DNA of 64,000 nucleotides from Corbicula japonica (lineage: Eukaryota; Mollusca; Bivalvia; Venerida; Cyrenidae), in assembly GCA_038501625.1 (NCBI GenBank), contig JAZAYU010000925.1:1-64000 (forward strand). The letters are read 5' to 3'. Below the pieces are notes generated by a model. The model saw only the letters and a program-made list of their open reading frames with translations. It was not told the DNA's origin and did not search any database. Shown one piece after another: positions 46,100-57,764 of the stretch. A program made the translations under genes and the position numbers. Positions within the stretch are counted from its first letter, which is position 1, and each line of letters starts with the position of its first letter.

Positions 46100-46600
46100 T
46101 AGAAAAAAGGTAAAATATGCATTAATTATCAGGAATCGCCACACTCACAAAACAAAGCCTTCCCACGCAGCGAAAAAGAAGACCGGAAAATAGAGGTTGT
46201 TATAAGTATATCAGTTTAAATAAGACGCCACAAACAATAAAGGAAAAAGAGAACCCTTGGGGTTACCGCCTTGGAACGGTCAAATTGCCAATTGGGGTTT
46301 CAACCAGGTTATAGGGTACACCAGCCTCGCACTTGCCCAACAAACAAGAACAAGTTGGCTTGGTGAAATAACTCCCACTGACCTATCAGTTTAACAATGT
46401 TGCATGAAAAAGCACACAAACATATAAAACATCAGAAGCTAATAGCATTGCAAAGCCAAAATGGGCAAGTTCTCAATGATCTTACCGAGACCAGATCCCC
46501 TGGAGTCAAATTAGCAAGAACACAATGACAAGGGCTAAAAGGAACAAATCGAGCTTTAGGTTCTTTAAAGAAAAGATTTCATTTGTTACATTTTTCCATA
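46100..46600 (+). mobile_element. Family A repeat, copy A6
   Basis: Near-complete: starts about 'tatcaggaatcgccacact', has 'ggggttaccgccttggaacg' and 'gcaccaa'-type middle, and ends near 'ggttctttaaagaaaagatt'. Confidence 0.75.
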
Positions 46601-47999
46601 ATGTTCCGAAACATTATAAAGTTCGATGATATTTGAGATTTAAAAGTTGGCAATTTGTAACGATTGTTTTAAATCAGCGTAATGGATGTCAACTCTTATA
46701 CGAGTGCAAATGTTGGCACTTTACTTCTGTTTTATCGCATATATCGATGGATTAGATCTTAAGATATGGACCAAATACGTTTAACTAGGAACGTAATCAA
46801 ATATATGCATTTTCCTTATTGCCATGAAACCGAACCTACAAAGTATTTATAAATTTCGTGTTCAGTGACGGTTAAATTCCATTATCCTCTGCTGGAAAGA
46901 ATTTATTAATTTAATATGTAATGAAATATTCTATAAAGTTCTGGTATTTTCTTTTGTGCAAGTGACTTGTAGTGTAGTAATAATTAACTGTTTTCTTAGT
47001 ACATGCTTTTTTGAAAGAAACTGCTGAATCATGAATTAGTTTAATGTACTTAAATTTAAAACACTCAAATGCTGTAAAGCAGAACTGAAGTTGCGCTCAA
47101 CGCAAACCTAGGCGGCTTCGGCAGTTACATGATTGTATATCCATATTATTGTTCAGTTTTGGTATCAGGAATGGATAGCCGTTATCTGGTTGCGACTTTG
47201 GTGATTTTTCTCCTGTCTCTTACTTAAACCGTCAGTGGTAAGTAAAGGAGTTTGTAATTATTTTAAAAATTCGATTGCTTTAGATATTTATGCATGGTGC
47301 TAAGCGATATTGACTTTGAGGTGTGCTGGGAACAAAGCTGTCAGAACTTTAAGTTCATTAGCAAAATATCTTTTACGCACGCATGCTTTAATATTTATAT
47401 AATCAAAGTGATAAATAACCTGATCTTTATGGATTACCATGTTTTTTAATTCATAGGTTGAACCAGTTTCAGAAAGAGGCAATACACTATCTTCAACAAA
47501 ATTTAAATAAGGTTGATAGTTAATCACATAAAACTTTGAATTTTATTGTGTTCATAATTTAGTTAGACATAGATACCTAGTTTTTTACACGGGTTGACTT
47601 GTTTACAAAAGGGCACCGACACTATCAACATAAACAATTTTAACAACTATGATGTTAATCAGACAGAGCTTGTAATTTCTACAGATTAACAAGATATAAT
47701 TCGACAAAGTGGCCTAGTTTCAGACTAACGAAATACAAGTCTCAATCAGTCAGACGATCTGTTTTCGCAAAGGCGATCAGTACGTCTGAAGACTTTGTTC
47801 GTTAAAAAATCTGACGCTTCAAAACGTGGCTCGTAGTTAGGGTATTAGTATGGAGCGCCGTTGCTGCCTCATGAAGTTGGTTCTTAAAACATGATGCTAC
47901 TTTTTCATAATGTTATGTAAGATTACATTCATTCATTATGTTATAAATGATACATGCTCTTCTATCATTAAGTTTTAATATTCAGACATGACGTTATGT
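46601..47999. other. Intergenic DNA with a family B scrap
   Basis: No gene. 'gttgcgctcaac' and 'cctaggcggcttcggcagtta' at about 47090-47128 resemble the end of family B on the minus strand. Confidence 0.4.
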
Positions 48000-48162
48000 T
48001 ATGTTATGTCGCCAGTTGCAGCAACGAAACGGACAAAACATACTGTATCGGGTACAAAGGTAAGCCCAATGTGACAATTTTGGACATTATTTTAAAATTA
48101 AGATTTAATAATAAAGCAATTGTTGCATTTCAGTTTCGGTCAATATGGTGATTATCGACAGG
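48000..48162 (+). repeat. 590-bp unit, partial copy 1
   Basis: Matches the last ~160 bp of the unit ('gtcgccagttgcagcaacga' ... 'ggtcaatatggtgattatcg') and stops exactly at an inserted family A copy. Confidence 0.75.
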
Positions 48163-48320
48163 TAACCCCTCCGGTTCTCACTTCCGTTATTTGTTTGTGG
48201 CGTCCAGTTTGAAACTGATTTTTGTAATACCATGCTCTCTTTTCCTCTCTACTTGTTGGCTGTGTGGGGAGGCTGTGTATGCTGGATGTGGCCATTCCTG
48301 ATATGCATATTTCATTTTTT
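48163..48320 (-). mobile_element. Family A repeat, copy A8 (inverted, 5' part)
   Basis: Reverse of 'aagtgagaacc' through 'atatgcatatcaggaatggc'. It cuts into the first half of the hairpin of unit copy 1. Confidence 0.7.
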
Positions 48321-48844
48321 ATAACGTTATATCTTCACATCATTAGGTTAGGTGAATACATCATTTGGTTCTGTCTGTACATCAATAAGATATTTCAGGA
48401 CTCTTTACCGGAGACAATGTATGAATTGCACATCAAGCTTCTATATGTCCCGGACGTACATTAAGAAATAAATAAGTTAGGGGGTCAGTTCGCGTTCTCA
48501 ATTACTGACGTAATATTGATGTAAAAAAGTTCCATTGTAAGATAAAATTTTATGAAATCTAATTTAGTGATTTCAATATAAATTGTGTACCTTATGAGGT
48601 AGCAATAAGAGTAACGATTAATATTCAAAACAATATTTGGATATTATTATTAAATCATATTGGTTTGACGTTTCTCATTGGATTAAACGTGATCACATGA
48701 TATGCGATAAATTTCGATATTGACTCGTAGGCGGAGTCTAAATCAAATATTGACCTGAGCGAAAAATTTCACGCGCGAATCGGCTTAGGTACGAAATACG
48801 TCACAGCTCTATTACGTCACAATGAATACAACCGTTGTAAACAA

Positions 48845-48973
48845 ATGGCGTCGACTGTTGGAGACAGAACAGTAAAACTGCTGCTAAAAGCACTGGTGGA
48901 AGACAAAACTGGCTTAATTTATGATATCTGGGTGTTGCAATGTGTAATTATATCAGGCAATGCTTCATGGTAA
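48845..48973 (+). CDS. Conserved 42-aa ORF in unit copy 2
   Basis: ATG to TAA, beginning MASTVGDRTVKLLLKAL and ending ISGNASW, downstream of CRE-like sites. The copy at 49437 keeps the same length and frame with one amino-acid change (T to K) and one silent change. No domain is recognised. It may be a first exon carried by the repeat, or chance conservation of young copies. Confidence 0.3.
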   Translation: MASTVGDRTVKLLLKALVEDKTGLIYDIWVLQCVIISGNASW

Positions 48974-49089
48974 AGTAATGTCGTCAGTTGCAGCAACGAA
49001 ACGGACAAAACATACTGTATCGGGTACAAAGGTAAGCCCAATGTGACAATTTTGGACATTATTTTAAAATTAAGATTTAATAATAAAGC

Positions 49090-49228
49090 AATTGTTGCAT
49101 TTCAGTTTCGGTCAATATGGTGATTATCGACAGAACGAAGCAATATCGACCTCGGGCTACGCCGTCGGTCAATATTGCTTCATCAAGTCGATAAATCACC
49201 ATATCGACCTCACTGAAATGCAATAATT
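49090..49228. repeat. Large imperfect hairpin, unit copy 2
   Basis: Arms run from 'caattgttgcatttcagt' to 'gcaatatcgacctcggg' and return as the reverse complement, with a loop of only a few bases (about ctacg). A few mismatches and a one-base gap separate the arms. Confidence 0.85.
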
Positions 49229-49436
49229 GTATATTATTATTAAATCATATTGGTTTGACGTTTCTCATTGGATTAAACGTGATCACATGATATGCGATAA
49301 ATTTCGATATTGACTCGTAGGCGGAGTCTAAATCAAATATTGACTTGAGCGAAAAATTTCACGCGCGAATCGGCTTAGGTACGAAATACGTCACAGCGCT
49401 ATTACGTCACAATGAATACAACCTTTGTAAAAAAAA

Positions 49437-49565
49437 ATGGCGTCGACTGTAGGAGACAGAAAAGTAAAACTGCTGCTAAAAGCACTGGTGGAAGACAAAA
49501 CTGGCTTAATTTATGATATCTGGGTGTTGCAATGTGTAATTATATCAGGCAATGCTTCATGGTAA
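49437..49565 (+). CDS. Conserved 42-aa ORF in unit copy 3
   Basis: Same start, stop and length as the ORF at 48845. See that entry; function unknown. Confidence 0.3.
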   Translation: MASTVGDRKVKLLLKALVEDKTGLIYDIWVLQCVIISGNASW

Positions 49566-49679
49566 AGTAATGTCGCCAGTTGCAGCAACGAAACGGACAA
49601 AACATACTGTATCGGGTACAAAGGTAGGCCCAATGTGACAATTTTGGACATTATTTCAAAATTAAGATTTAATAATAAA

Positions 49680-49826
49680 GCAATTGTTGCATTTCAGTTT
49701 CGGTCAATATGGTGATTTATCGACCTGACGAAGCAATATCGACCTCGGGCTACGCCCTCGGTCAATATTGCTTCATCAGGTCGATAAATCACCATATCGA
49801 CCTCACTGAAATGCAATAATTGTATA
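49680..49826. repeat. Large near-perfect hairpin, unit copy 3
   Basis: About 68-bp arms around a central 'ctacg', with only two or three mismatches. Strong cruciform or RNA-hairpin potential. This copy keeps 'gatttatcgacctgacgaag', which copy 2 has in a slightly shortened form. Confidence 0.88.
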
Positions 49827-49860
49827 ATATTATACTTAAGGACGTATCAAAGGGCTGAAG

Positions 49861-51169
49861 TAGGTTGGGTGTGTGAAATCATGATTTCATGAAAGTTCAT
49901 TTTTTCTGACTGGTCAACGTTTGTGGCTTCTCATATCTTTTAAAAAGCATATGAGTGTTTGACATGTTTAATGTCATGCAAAACAAAACAGATGCGAAAT
50001 TTAAAATAACTTCTTACCTTGAAAACAAGCTTTCTGTGGGAATCCAAACTTTCTTTACTTCCTTTTTTGTCAAAAATTACTGCCACTGTAAAGACAGTCC
50101 ATAACACGGACAACAATGTCTTAGAATATTATCCACTAAGCTATAGCAGAAATGTACAAAAACAACATTCGCAAAATGACTACACACTATAAGTTGGCAT
50201 CCATGTTTGTTTAATGCAAGGCATGGTGTAAAATATAAGAAATAACTTTCAATGTCATTGTCTAATTATCTGCCTTTTGAAGTAAAGGTAAAATATTACT
50301 CATGTTAACCCATGAAATAGTTATGACTAAATGAAATGTATTTTAAATTTAGGACTGTTTTTGGAATGTGTAAAAAGGCAAATAATAACATAAATAAACA
50401 AATGTTTGTAATTATAAATAAATATGTGTATACGTATATTAGGATGTACATATTGTTTACATAAATTATGAATATTCGTAGACACAAGTAAATGTCTTGT
50501 CGCAGAAAAGGGCTGTCTTTTCTTTATTTAAAAGTTTTAATCTTTATTAAATTTACATTTATTCAACTTTTATGTATTCAACAAATTTCTGACAAACTGA
50601 ACGGTTTCAAAATATTTTGAATTTTTTAAACAGCAGAGTCAGTTACATGTATTCAATCCAACGTCATCAAGTCGTCATTACCGCCATATTAAGAACAGAA
50701 TAATTTTCGAATAGTTGGTTACCAATCTTTCTTTTTCAAGATACCCCTTTAAGTTATTGAATATTCGGCAATCAGTCCCAAAACTGTGGTAAACTGTGTT
50801 GCTAATTTCACAAATTGTTAAACAGCTGTCCTTTTCAAACAGTTTTAAACAATTCTTATACTGGTAAAAAATACATTTTATTGGCATCAAGAATTAGAGA
50901 ATTGATTCAATTCCAATAAATGTGAATATTGTTTTGAATCACTTTCTTTTTCCAAAAACCTTAATTATACCAAAGGGAAAGGAAACTAAGTTGTGAAAGC
51001 AGATTTTCAAGAATATTTTATTTCCTTGTAATGATTTAAGAAATTAAGATTTGTTCAAAGAAAGAAATTTAATTTTTCTTTTTCAAATTTCACAAAATGA
51101 TTGGTAGGAAAGCATATACCTCTTTTTTGCTGAGTATATTTTTTAAAACTGCATATGTAGCGTGCATGT
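49861..51169. other. Intergenic DNA
   Basis: Nothing recognised. Confidence 0.4.
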
Positions 51170-51345
51170 TCTAAACAAAGTGAAATGTGCATATCAGGAA
51201 TGGCCACATCCAGCAGACACAGCCTACCCACACAGCCAAAAGGAAGAGAGGAAAATAGAGCATGGTTTTACGATAATCCGTTTCGAAATGGACGCCACAA
51301 ACAATTAACGAAAGTAAGAACCCGAGAGACAATTTGCATTAATAG
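51170..51345 (+). mobile_element. Family A repeat, copy A7 (5' part only)
   Basis: Gives the clearest 5' end of the family: 'tgcatatcaggaatggccac', 'gcctacccacacagcc' and 'agagaggaaaatagagcatg'. It stops after 'gaacccgag'. Confidence 0.72.
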
Positions 51346-52715
51346 CCTATACGATTGTATAATGTCAACAAAAAAAATCCGTTGTAAAATGAATCACAAC
51401 TTGGTATATGTAAAGATTTGAACCGCAGATCTTCAGTTCAACAGTCCGGCATGTATAATCAATTCACCACACCTCACTGACTTGCAAAGTTGGCACTATC
51501 AATATATTCCCTAATTAGATATAGGTGTTTATCCTGTGACCTTCACGAAAGTTAATGAAGTACCAGGTCAATATTGTAGGATAATATCACAATATAATGT
51601 TAAACAGATATAACATACTGATGTGTACACATAACAGAAATAAAGTTAAAATACATTTACATGTCGTAGTAATGAACGCAAGTAAGTTACAATACGATAC
51701 ACAGACAAAATAGCATGTCTTAATCATTTGACTGTATACTGATTGGTATGCATATCACTCTTGTGTGGAGATAAATATAAAGAATTAATGGAGCGTCCCA
51801 TATATTTTTGTATTCATTTATGTCAATTGGAGCAATTTACTTAAAACGCCTGTGTTTTATAAATATACATGATTTGTAGCTGAAATATCATATTATCTAA
51901 ATTTCGCAGTGCCCTATATGTTAAAATACGGCTAAAGCAATTTTAACTTATTTTATTAGAAAACGCGATCGCTTTCATATTGCAAAAGCGCTATTTGCCA
52001 GTCAGACTTTTTATAAAGCGATATCTCCAGACGTTCGCAGAGAAGTGTAATACTGATCAATGACAAAACGTCTAGATGATCTAGACTAACAAAATACTTA
52101 AGGAATTAACAAAATTCTGAGCATGTGCATTAATAGTAGCCACATACACAATTAAAATCCTTCTCGCTTAGAACAGCAGGAAACGTATCAACGTACATTT
52201 ATATGAACATAAGCTTTACTTTAATAGTCAAACTAAAAGAAATGCTAACTTAATTGCAACTCTTACTTTCGTAGTTTCTATGAGCCGCATACTCTTCAAA
52301 CTAAATATTTGCATTTTCAGGGTCGCAGAAGCGGTTTTTACTTGATAGTATCATACGAGAAGAGTATAGTAGGGAGGAATGTATAATGTGCATCTGTTTC
52401 CATGAATGCCATGCCGGAGATTTATTTTTAAGCTGTAAGTGAATTTTCCTTACCTTAATAATCCTTCACTAATGCAATTCAGCGGCAAAGCCTTAATCAA
52501 TTTTCTTCTTTCCTTCACACCGGCGTGTTTTACTGGGAAAAAGATAACAGTTGCGTGCATACATGACTGACGTCAGGTCATGACATATTTATCGTCTTCT
52601 TTTCAGGTTTGTGACGTAATTTAGAAAATTAGTTTTTAAACGTTAACATTTTTAGATGGTACAAATTTACAAAATAATTCCCCAATTGTTAAAGATTTGG
52701 CACAGCCGCCTGTTC
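51346..52715. other. Intergenic DNA with one possible exon
   Basis: No gene recognised apart from the candidate exon at 52321-52434. Confidence 0.4.
52321..52434 (+). CDS. Possible isolated exon (phase 1-1)
   Basis: A good acceptor (atttgcattttcag) and a strong donor (T|GTAAGTG) bracket 114 bp open in phase 1-1: SQKRFLLDSIIREEYSREEC ... CICFHECHAGD. It has four cysteines in a short span but is not an EGF domain. With no linked exons it may be chance. Confidence 0.2.
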
Positions 52716-52719
52716 ATTA

Positions 52720-53340
52720 ATCTCGTTGCAAGCTCTTAAAAAAAGCGAACAAGCTGTGAGATATAAATCCCATAAGATGGTGCACGAGGAACATTGCAGT
52801 CTAGAAAATTGAAAATTTTCTATATTAAAAATAAAATCATCTCTTTTATCATATATTTTAGTAGTGACGTAACCATTTTCAATGGACAGATCTTCGCTTT
52901 ATTAAGGTGTAGTTCTTTAGGATGAATCATATTATTAACCAGTGATGGAAAATGGTTATTATCTATGTTTAATAACTCATCAAGGTACCGCGAGGTTTTG
53001 TTTAAAGCTGTAATAATATCATCTTGATGTTCGGTAGAAAGAGATAACATTAAGTCTCTTTCATAAGAGTATAAAGAGTATAAAACAGATGAGCAACAAG
53101 GGGTGCACAATTAGTACCCATTAGGGTGATTATTACTTGATTATAAATAGAGGTAACCGTACCGAACTAACATATTACCGAATCTAACATAAATATTATC
53201 CATTAAGAAAGTTAGCGACAATGAGGTCTTGACAAGTCAATAAAGTATAATTATCATAAGAACCATCTGTAAAAAATGCACTATGTTCATTACAAGCGAT
53301 GAGGATTTTATTTTCTCTAGAAAACGGTTTTTTTTCAATG
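52720..53340 (-). pseudogene. Penelope-like RT fragment, copy 2a
   Basis: Minus-strand SLYSYERDLMLSLSTEHQDD and SRYLDELLNIDNNHF (the catalytic DD is DE here), then KELHLNKA and ICPLKMVTS. The 3' flank matches the copy at 2.2 kb. Frameshifts and stops throughout. Confidence 0.65.
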
Positions 53341-53349
53341 AGACTAGTT

Positions 53350-53870
53350 AAACGGAAAATTTACTATATTAAAATTAAAATCATTTTCTTTATTATATAT
53401 TTTAATAGTTACGTAACCATTTTCAATGGACAGATTTAGATCAAGAAAGTCTGCTTGCTTTCCTGAAGTGTACGCTTTATTAAGCTTTAGTCTTGGGGGT
53501 AAATTTTATTAACAGGTTATGGAAAATGTTTTTTATTTATATTTAATAAATCATCAAGGTACCTCGAGGTGTTGCTAAAAGCTGTAATAATATCATCTTG
53601 ATGTTCGGTAGAAAGAGATAACATAAAGTCTCTTTCATTACAGTATTAAACAGATCAACAAGGGGTGCACAATAAGTTCCAATTGGGATGTCTATTACTG
53701 GTTTATAAGTTTCTGTAAAGGTACCGAATCGAATATAAATATTATCCTGTAATAACGTTAGCGATTCTACTTGGCTTTGACAAGACCATGACCTTGACAA
53801 AGTACAAAACTCAACTGACAATGACTGACATTTGCTAATTGAAAGCATTTCGTATGATATCTATACAGCT
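53350..53870 (-). pseudogene. Penelope-like RT fragment, copy 2b
   Basis: A second copy of the same RT segment directly upstream on the minus strand: RSWSCQSQVES, LLQDNIYIRFG, IPIGTYCAPLV, then the shifted SRYLDDLLNI region. Two copies head to tail suggest local duplication or a tandem element. Confidence 0.62.
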
Positions 53871-55160
53871 GGTAGATTGTTATGACTGGAAAAATCGGAC
53901 TGCGATAAGCCTGCCATTTTCGCACCTCTGTTAAACACCGCGTGGCTTCCAATAGCAGTTTTATGACGATCAGTATCACGGCGGATATTGACTGATTATG
54001 ACAGGTTTGGTTGATGCAATATGGTAACGGACTTAAACATGTAAAATTTGTTTGGCAGATAGATAATTTTTGCCGTTGTATTTATTTCGTCAAAATCCTA
54101 AGAGTCAAATATTATTTCTTATAAGGTTGAAATTATTTTCGAGCCATTGGCATTGCAGTTTTTTTCTGTTTTTTTTTTAATTTGTTCTCAAAATGTTGCG
54201 AGTCTGAACTTGTTTTTTTATGTAATTTCCCAATATTAGTCGAACATTAAATGGTGACCACATATATATTTGGAAGTAGGAATTATATATCAAGTGGTAA
54301 GCAAATGACATGATTTTAATATTGATAGTTTAAGCTGATGATACCCTTATAATGCTTAACATTTTAATGTACGACTAATTTACGTCTAATGTAGATGCGC
54401 ATCAACTGCCACATTCATGCCATTTGATCAATATCTGTGCAGGGCCTGACCGTTTAATTTTTATATAAGCCTCCAAGTAAACAATAATAGATGCTAGTTG
54501 TATCATTGTGTTTGATTAATATTTATTTTCAAGCTCTTCTCTTCATGTTTTGTACGCAATACTTTTTTGTTCAAAAATATACCTCATTTGTACGAACTCC
54601 CCCATCCTACCTACAGACATAACTTTACAAAATTTGTAAAAGCGCATCGCCATAAATGATAAATATTATTGAAAACTCATTCGACAAAGATCGTACTTAA
54701 TGATAAAAGCGGCGTATGTGTGTTTGCTGTAAACTAGTTTATTGATGCTATAAATGATAACTCATTACAAAAAACCCATATATCAGACATTTGAATAATT
54801 TACTCTATGTAAAGATATAAAGTTAAATTGTAAAGAAAATGTAATAACCTTTAACACGTATTAATGTTATATCATAATACTAGCATGTTTTGGTTTCTTA
54901 ATGCGTTTATTTGTACTGAATGACCTTTTTGACACATTCATTTGGGTCATTTGCAAGACCTTGTTGTTGAATGATATTTTGCAAGTTCGTACATGTATAT
55001 ACAAATGGTTTTACAACCAGTCAATCAATCATTCATTCAATCAATCAATATCTTTATTATCTTCAAATTAGGAGATATGCAGGTATTTACAAATTACAAT
55101 TATGAAGAAAACTCACTGATTAACACAATGAAACAACATCAGTAAAGCAAAATATAGCTA
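53871..55160. other. Intergenic DNA
   Basis: Nothing recognised. Confidence 0.4.
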
Positions 55161-55561
55161 CAGTACTGTGAACGTTTTAGGTTACAAACGAAACGCACGA
55201 TAGACGATATACGGACGCACGATACACGATAGGCGGACGCACGATACACGATAGACGGACGCACTATACACGATAGACGCACTATACAAAATACTCCAAT
55301 TCATATAATTTGTGTACGAGATTTCTAAAAAATTGAAAATATCAATCGAATGGTTGCATTAAATCATATAAATCTGCATATGCGAGAAACATTTTCACGT
55401 TGCACTGTAAAATTAAAAGGCGCACGATGCACGATACAGGTTATACGGACGCACGATACACGTTAGACGGACGCACGATACACGTTAGACGGATGCACGA
55501 TACACGATAGACGGACGCACGATAGACGCAAATTTTGTAACATTAAACGTTCACAGTACTG
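55161..55561. mobile_element. TIR element with a CGCACGATA minisatellite inside
   Basis: The ends are inverted: 'cagtactgtgaacgtttta' with 'gttacaaa' on the left, the reverse complement on the right. 'tagct' flanks both sides (partly within the palindromic end). Inside are two same-orientation arrays of a ~22-23-bp unit (cgcacgatacacgatagacg) at about 55193-55285 and 55420-55530. Non-coding. Confidence 0.7.
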
Positions 55562-55763
55562 TAGCTGTGAAATAATGACACAGCTAGGCTAATGTTGCCA
55601 GTTATCTGCTAGACATATTTATGATTCATTCAAAGTATTTTCTTCGTTTTTAACGTACTTACAATGATGCTATGAACTCCGTTTTTACTGTTTTGCCAAC
55701 TTTTTACATCGCAGTCAGGCAATCAGCTCGCTATATCCGGTAGATGATAAAATCGATTTATAT

Positions 55764-57401
55764 CAAGGGGTCTAACCTAAAGTAAGAAGATCTATGCTTT
55801 AAGACGGCCATTTCATGGAGAGTGGTGTCAATTGGTGATGAAACAGCATGGTTTTGTTTACATCGACCACTAATTCAGTAAAGTAAGTACATTTTCTTGT
55901 ATTATAGGTATTGTGTATGAGATAACCACCTAGCCGCTTGTTTCAGACATCTGCTTCTGGTCCGTTTTTGTCTGTCCATGCAGTGGTTGAAGCGTGAAAG
56001 AAGGGATAGCGGCATAGGGGTCCAAACTCTGCAATGTCTGCAGACTGATTTTTGGGAGCTTTAGATAATTAGATTTCGCCTTGCTGTGTTTGCGGGGTGC
56101 GGCATACATTATTTAACACTTTAGAACGTTTTTCTGCGCTAATAGGAGCCTCTGTGTTCATTTTTTTTACATTTAAGACGATTTCATGGAGAACTGTCTC
56201 ACTTTAGGACAATTTCATGGAGAACCGCCTTACTTTAGGACAATTTCATGGAGACTTACATAAGAAAGCCATTGTTAATGGATTTAACACCAACTCTTGT
56301 TTTCAATAACACTGGGAACAGTAGGGATTAAGTGCACCTACCTAAAATTATCTGATTAAATTGATTTTAATCAGAACTTGATTATATCTGAAGATGGTAT
56401 TAAAGGCAGGGGATCGTAACCCTGCAGACTAGCAGACACTTTGCTTTTGGCCCAAGCAGATACCTTGTAAAATACCCACCATGTGGGAACAGCCTGATGG
56501 TAAAATTACCTCTAAATAAATAATAAAAATTATGGACACTTTGGCGCTAAATCAAAACCATCACACTTGCCTCGCAGTGCCGAGACATCCGAATGTTCAA
56601 ACATGGCTTTTCCCGCCCGTACTTCCGGCAAGGGGGTGGGGGGTGGGAGAGTGGATTCATTATAATTTCATATGACTTTTCGACTGGTGCATACGTTAAA
56701 ATGGGATGTCTTAAGGTGAACTTATGTCGCGTAATCCGTAAGCAATAAAGTATAGTACAGTCATGGATACCTAACAAGCAATGATATACTGGTCTTAATT
56801 GTGCTCATTGCAGTTAATGGGTGCAGTTCTTGACTTGCCAATATAATCATGTTCAATACATGGTACAATTACAATAAAAATTACAGATAAACTTCTGTTC
56901 ATTATAAACTAATCAGTGTCTAACCTCTCCAAAATTTATAGCTCTCCATGAAATTGTCCTAAAGTGAGACAGTTCTCCATGAAATCGTCTTAAATGTAAA
57001 AACAATTAACACAGAGGCTCCTATTAGAACAGAAAAACGTTCTAAAGTGTTAAATAATGTATTCCGCACCCCGCAAACACAGCAAGGCGAAATCTAATTA
57101 TCTAAAGCTCCCAAAATCAGTCTGCAGACATTGCAGAGTTTGGACCCCTATGCCGCTATCCCTTCTTTCACGCTTCAACCACTGCATGGACAGACAAAAA
57201 CGGACCAGAAGCAGATGTCTGAAACAAGCGGCTAGGTGGTTATCTCATACACAATACCTATAATACAAGAAAATGTACTTACTTTACTGAATTAGTGGTC
57301 GATGTAAACAAAACAATGCAGTTTTATCACCAATTGACACCACTCTCCATGAAATGGCCGTCTTAAAGCATCGATCTTCTTACTTTAGGTTAGACCCCTT
57401 G
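55764..57401. mobile_element. Long-TIR element, ~460-bp arms
   Basis: The arms at 55764-56223 and 56942-57401 are inverted and, by eye, about 97% identical; both start 'caaggggtctaacctaaagt'. 'tatat' flanks both ends as a possible 5-bp target duplication. Repeated ~27-bp units with 'tttaggacaatttcatggag' lie at the inner arm ends. The ~720-bp centre is non-coding, so the element is non-autonomous. Near-identical arms suggest recent insertion or arm-to-arm conversion. Confidence 0.8.
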
Positions 57402-57709
57402 TATATACAATGTTGATGGCTATAATTTCAGAAAAATTAGATACCGTGATGTATCGATATTATAATAAGTGTGAACTTAAATTTCATACACTATATTTAT
57501 TATCGGTATACTTTACAAGTAGAACATTAATCAACTGTATAACAATTTTCAAGAATGGCACCTCAAAAGGTATGTGCACTTTATGCAACTATTGCAGGTT
57601 TTATAATTGACGTTCGCCGAAAAATGAAATTAAAACTTTAATATGCATTTCTACTTACCAGCCGGTAATTTATTAAATGGTTTCAATGAATATTATTTTC
57701 CCGCCAGCA

Positions 57710-57711
<2 letters not shown>

Positions 57712-57760
<49 letters not shown>
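57712..57760. repeat. (AT)n microsatellite
   Basis: About 49 bp of pure TA repeats, placed where the 3' tail of the minus-strand LINE would end. Confidence 0.95.

Positions 57761-57764
<4 letters not shown>

Larger units (their letters stand above)
48642..49233 (+). repeat. 590-bp tandem unit, copy 2
   Basis: Near-identical to 49234-49860. Order in the unit: 'attggtttgacgtttctcat', a region with two CRE-like TACGTCAC/TTACGTCAC sites, a 42-codon ORF, a second ATG-led stretch with a GTAAGC donor-like end, a TTTCAG acceptor-like site, and a terminal hairpin. Confidence 0.85.
49234..49860 (+). repeat. 590-bp tandem unit, copy 3
   Basis: Head-to-tail with copy 2; differences are a handful of substitutions and a longer A-run before the ORF. 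Confidence 0.85.
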
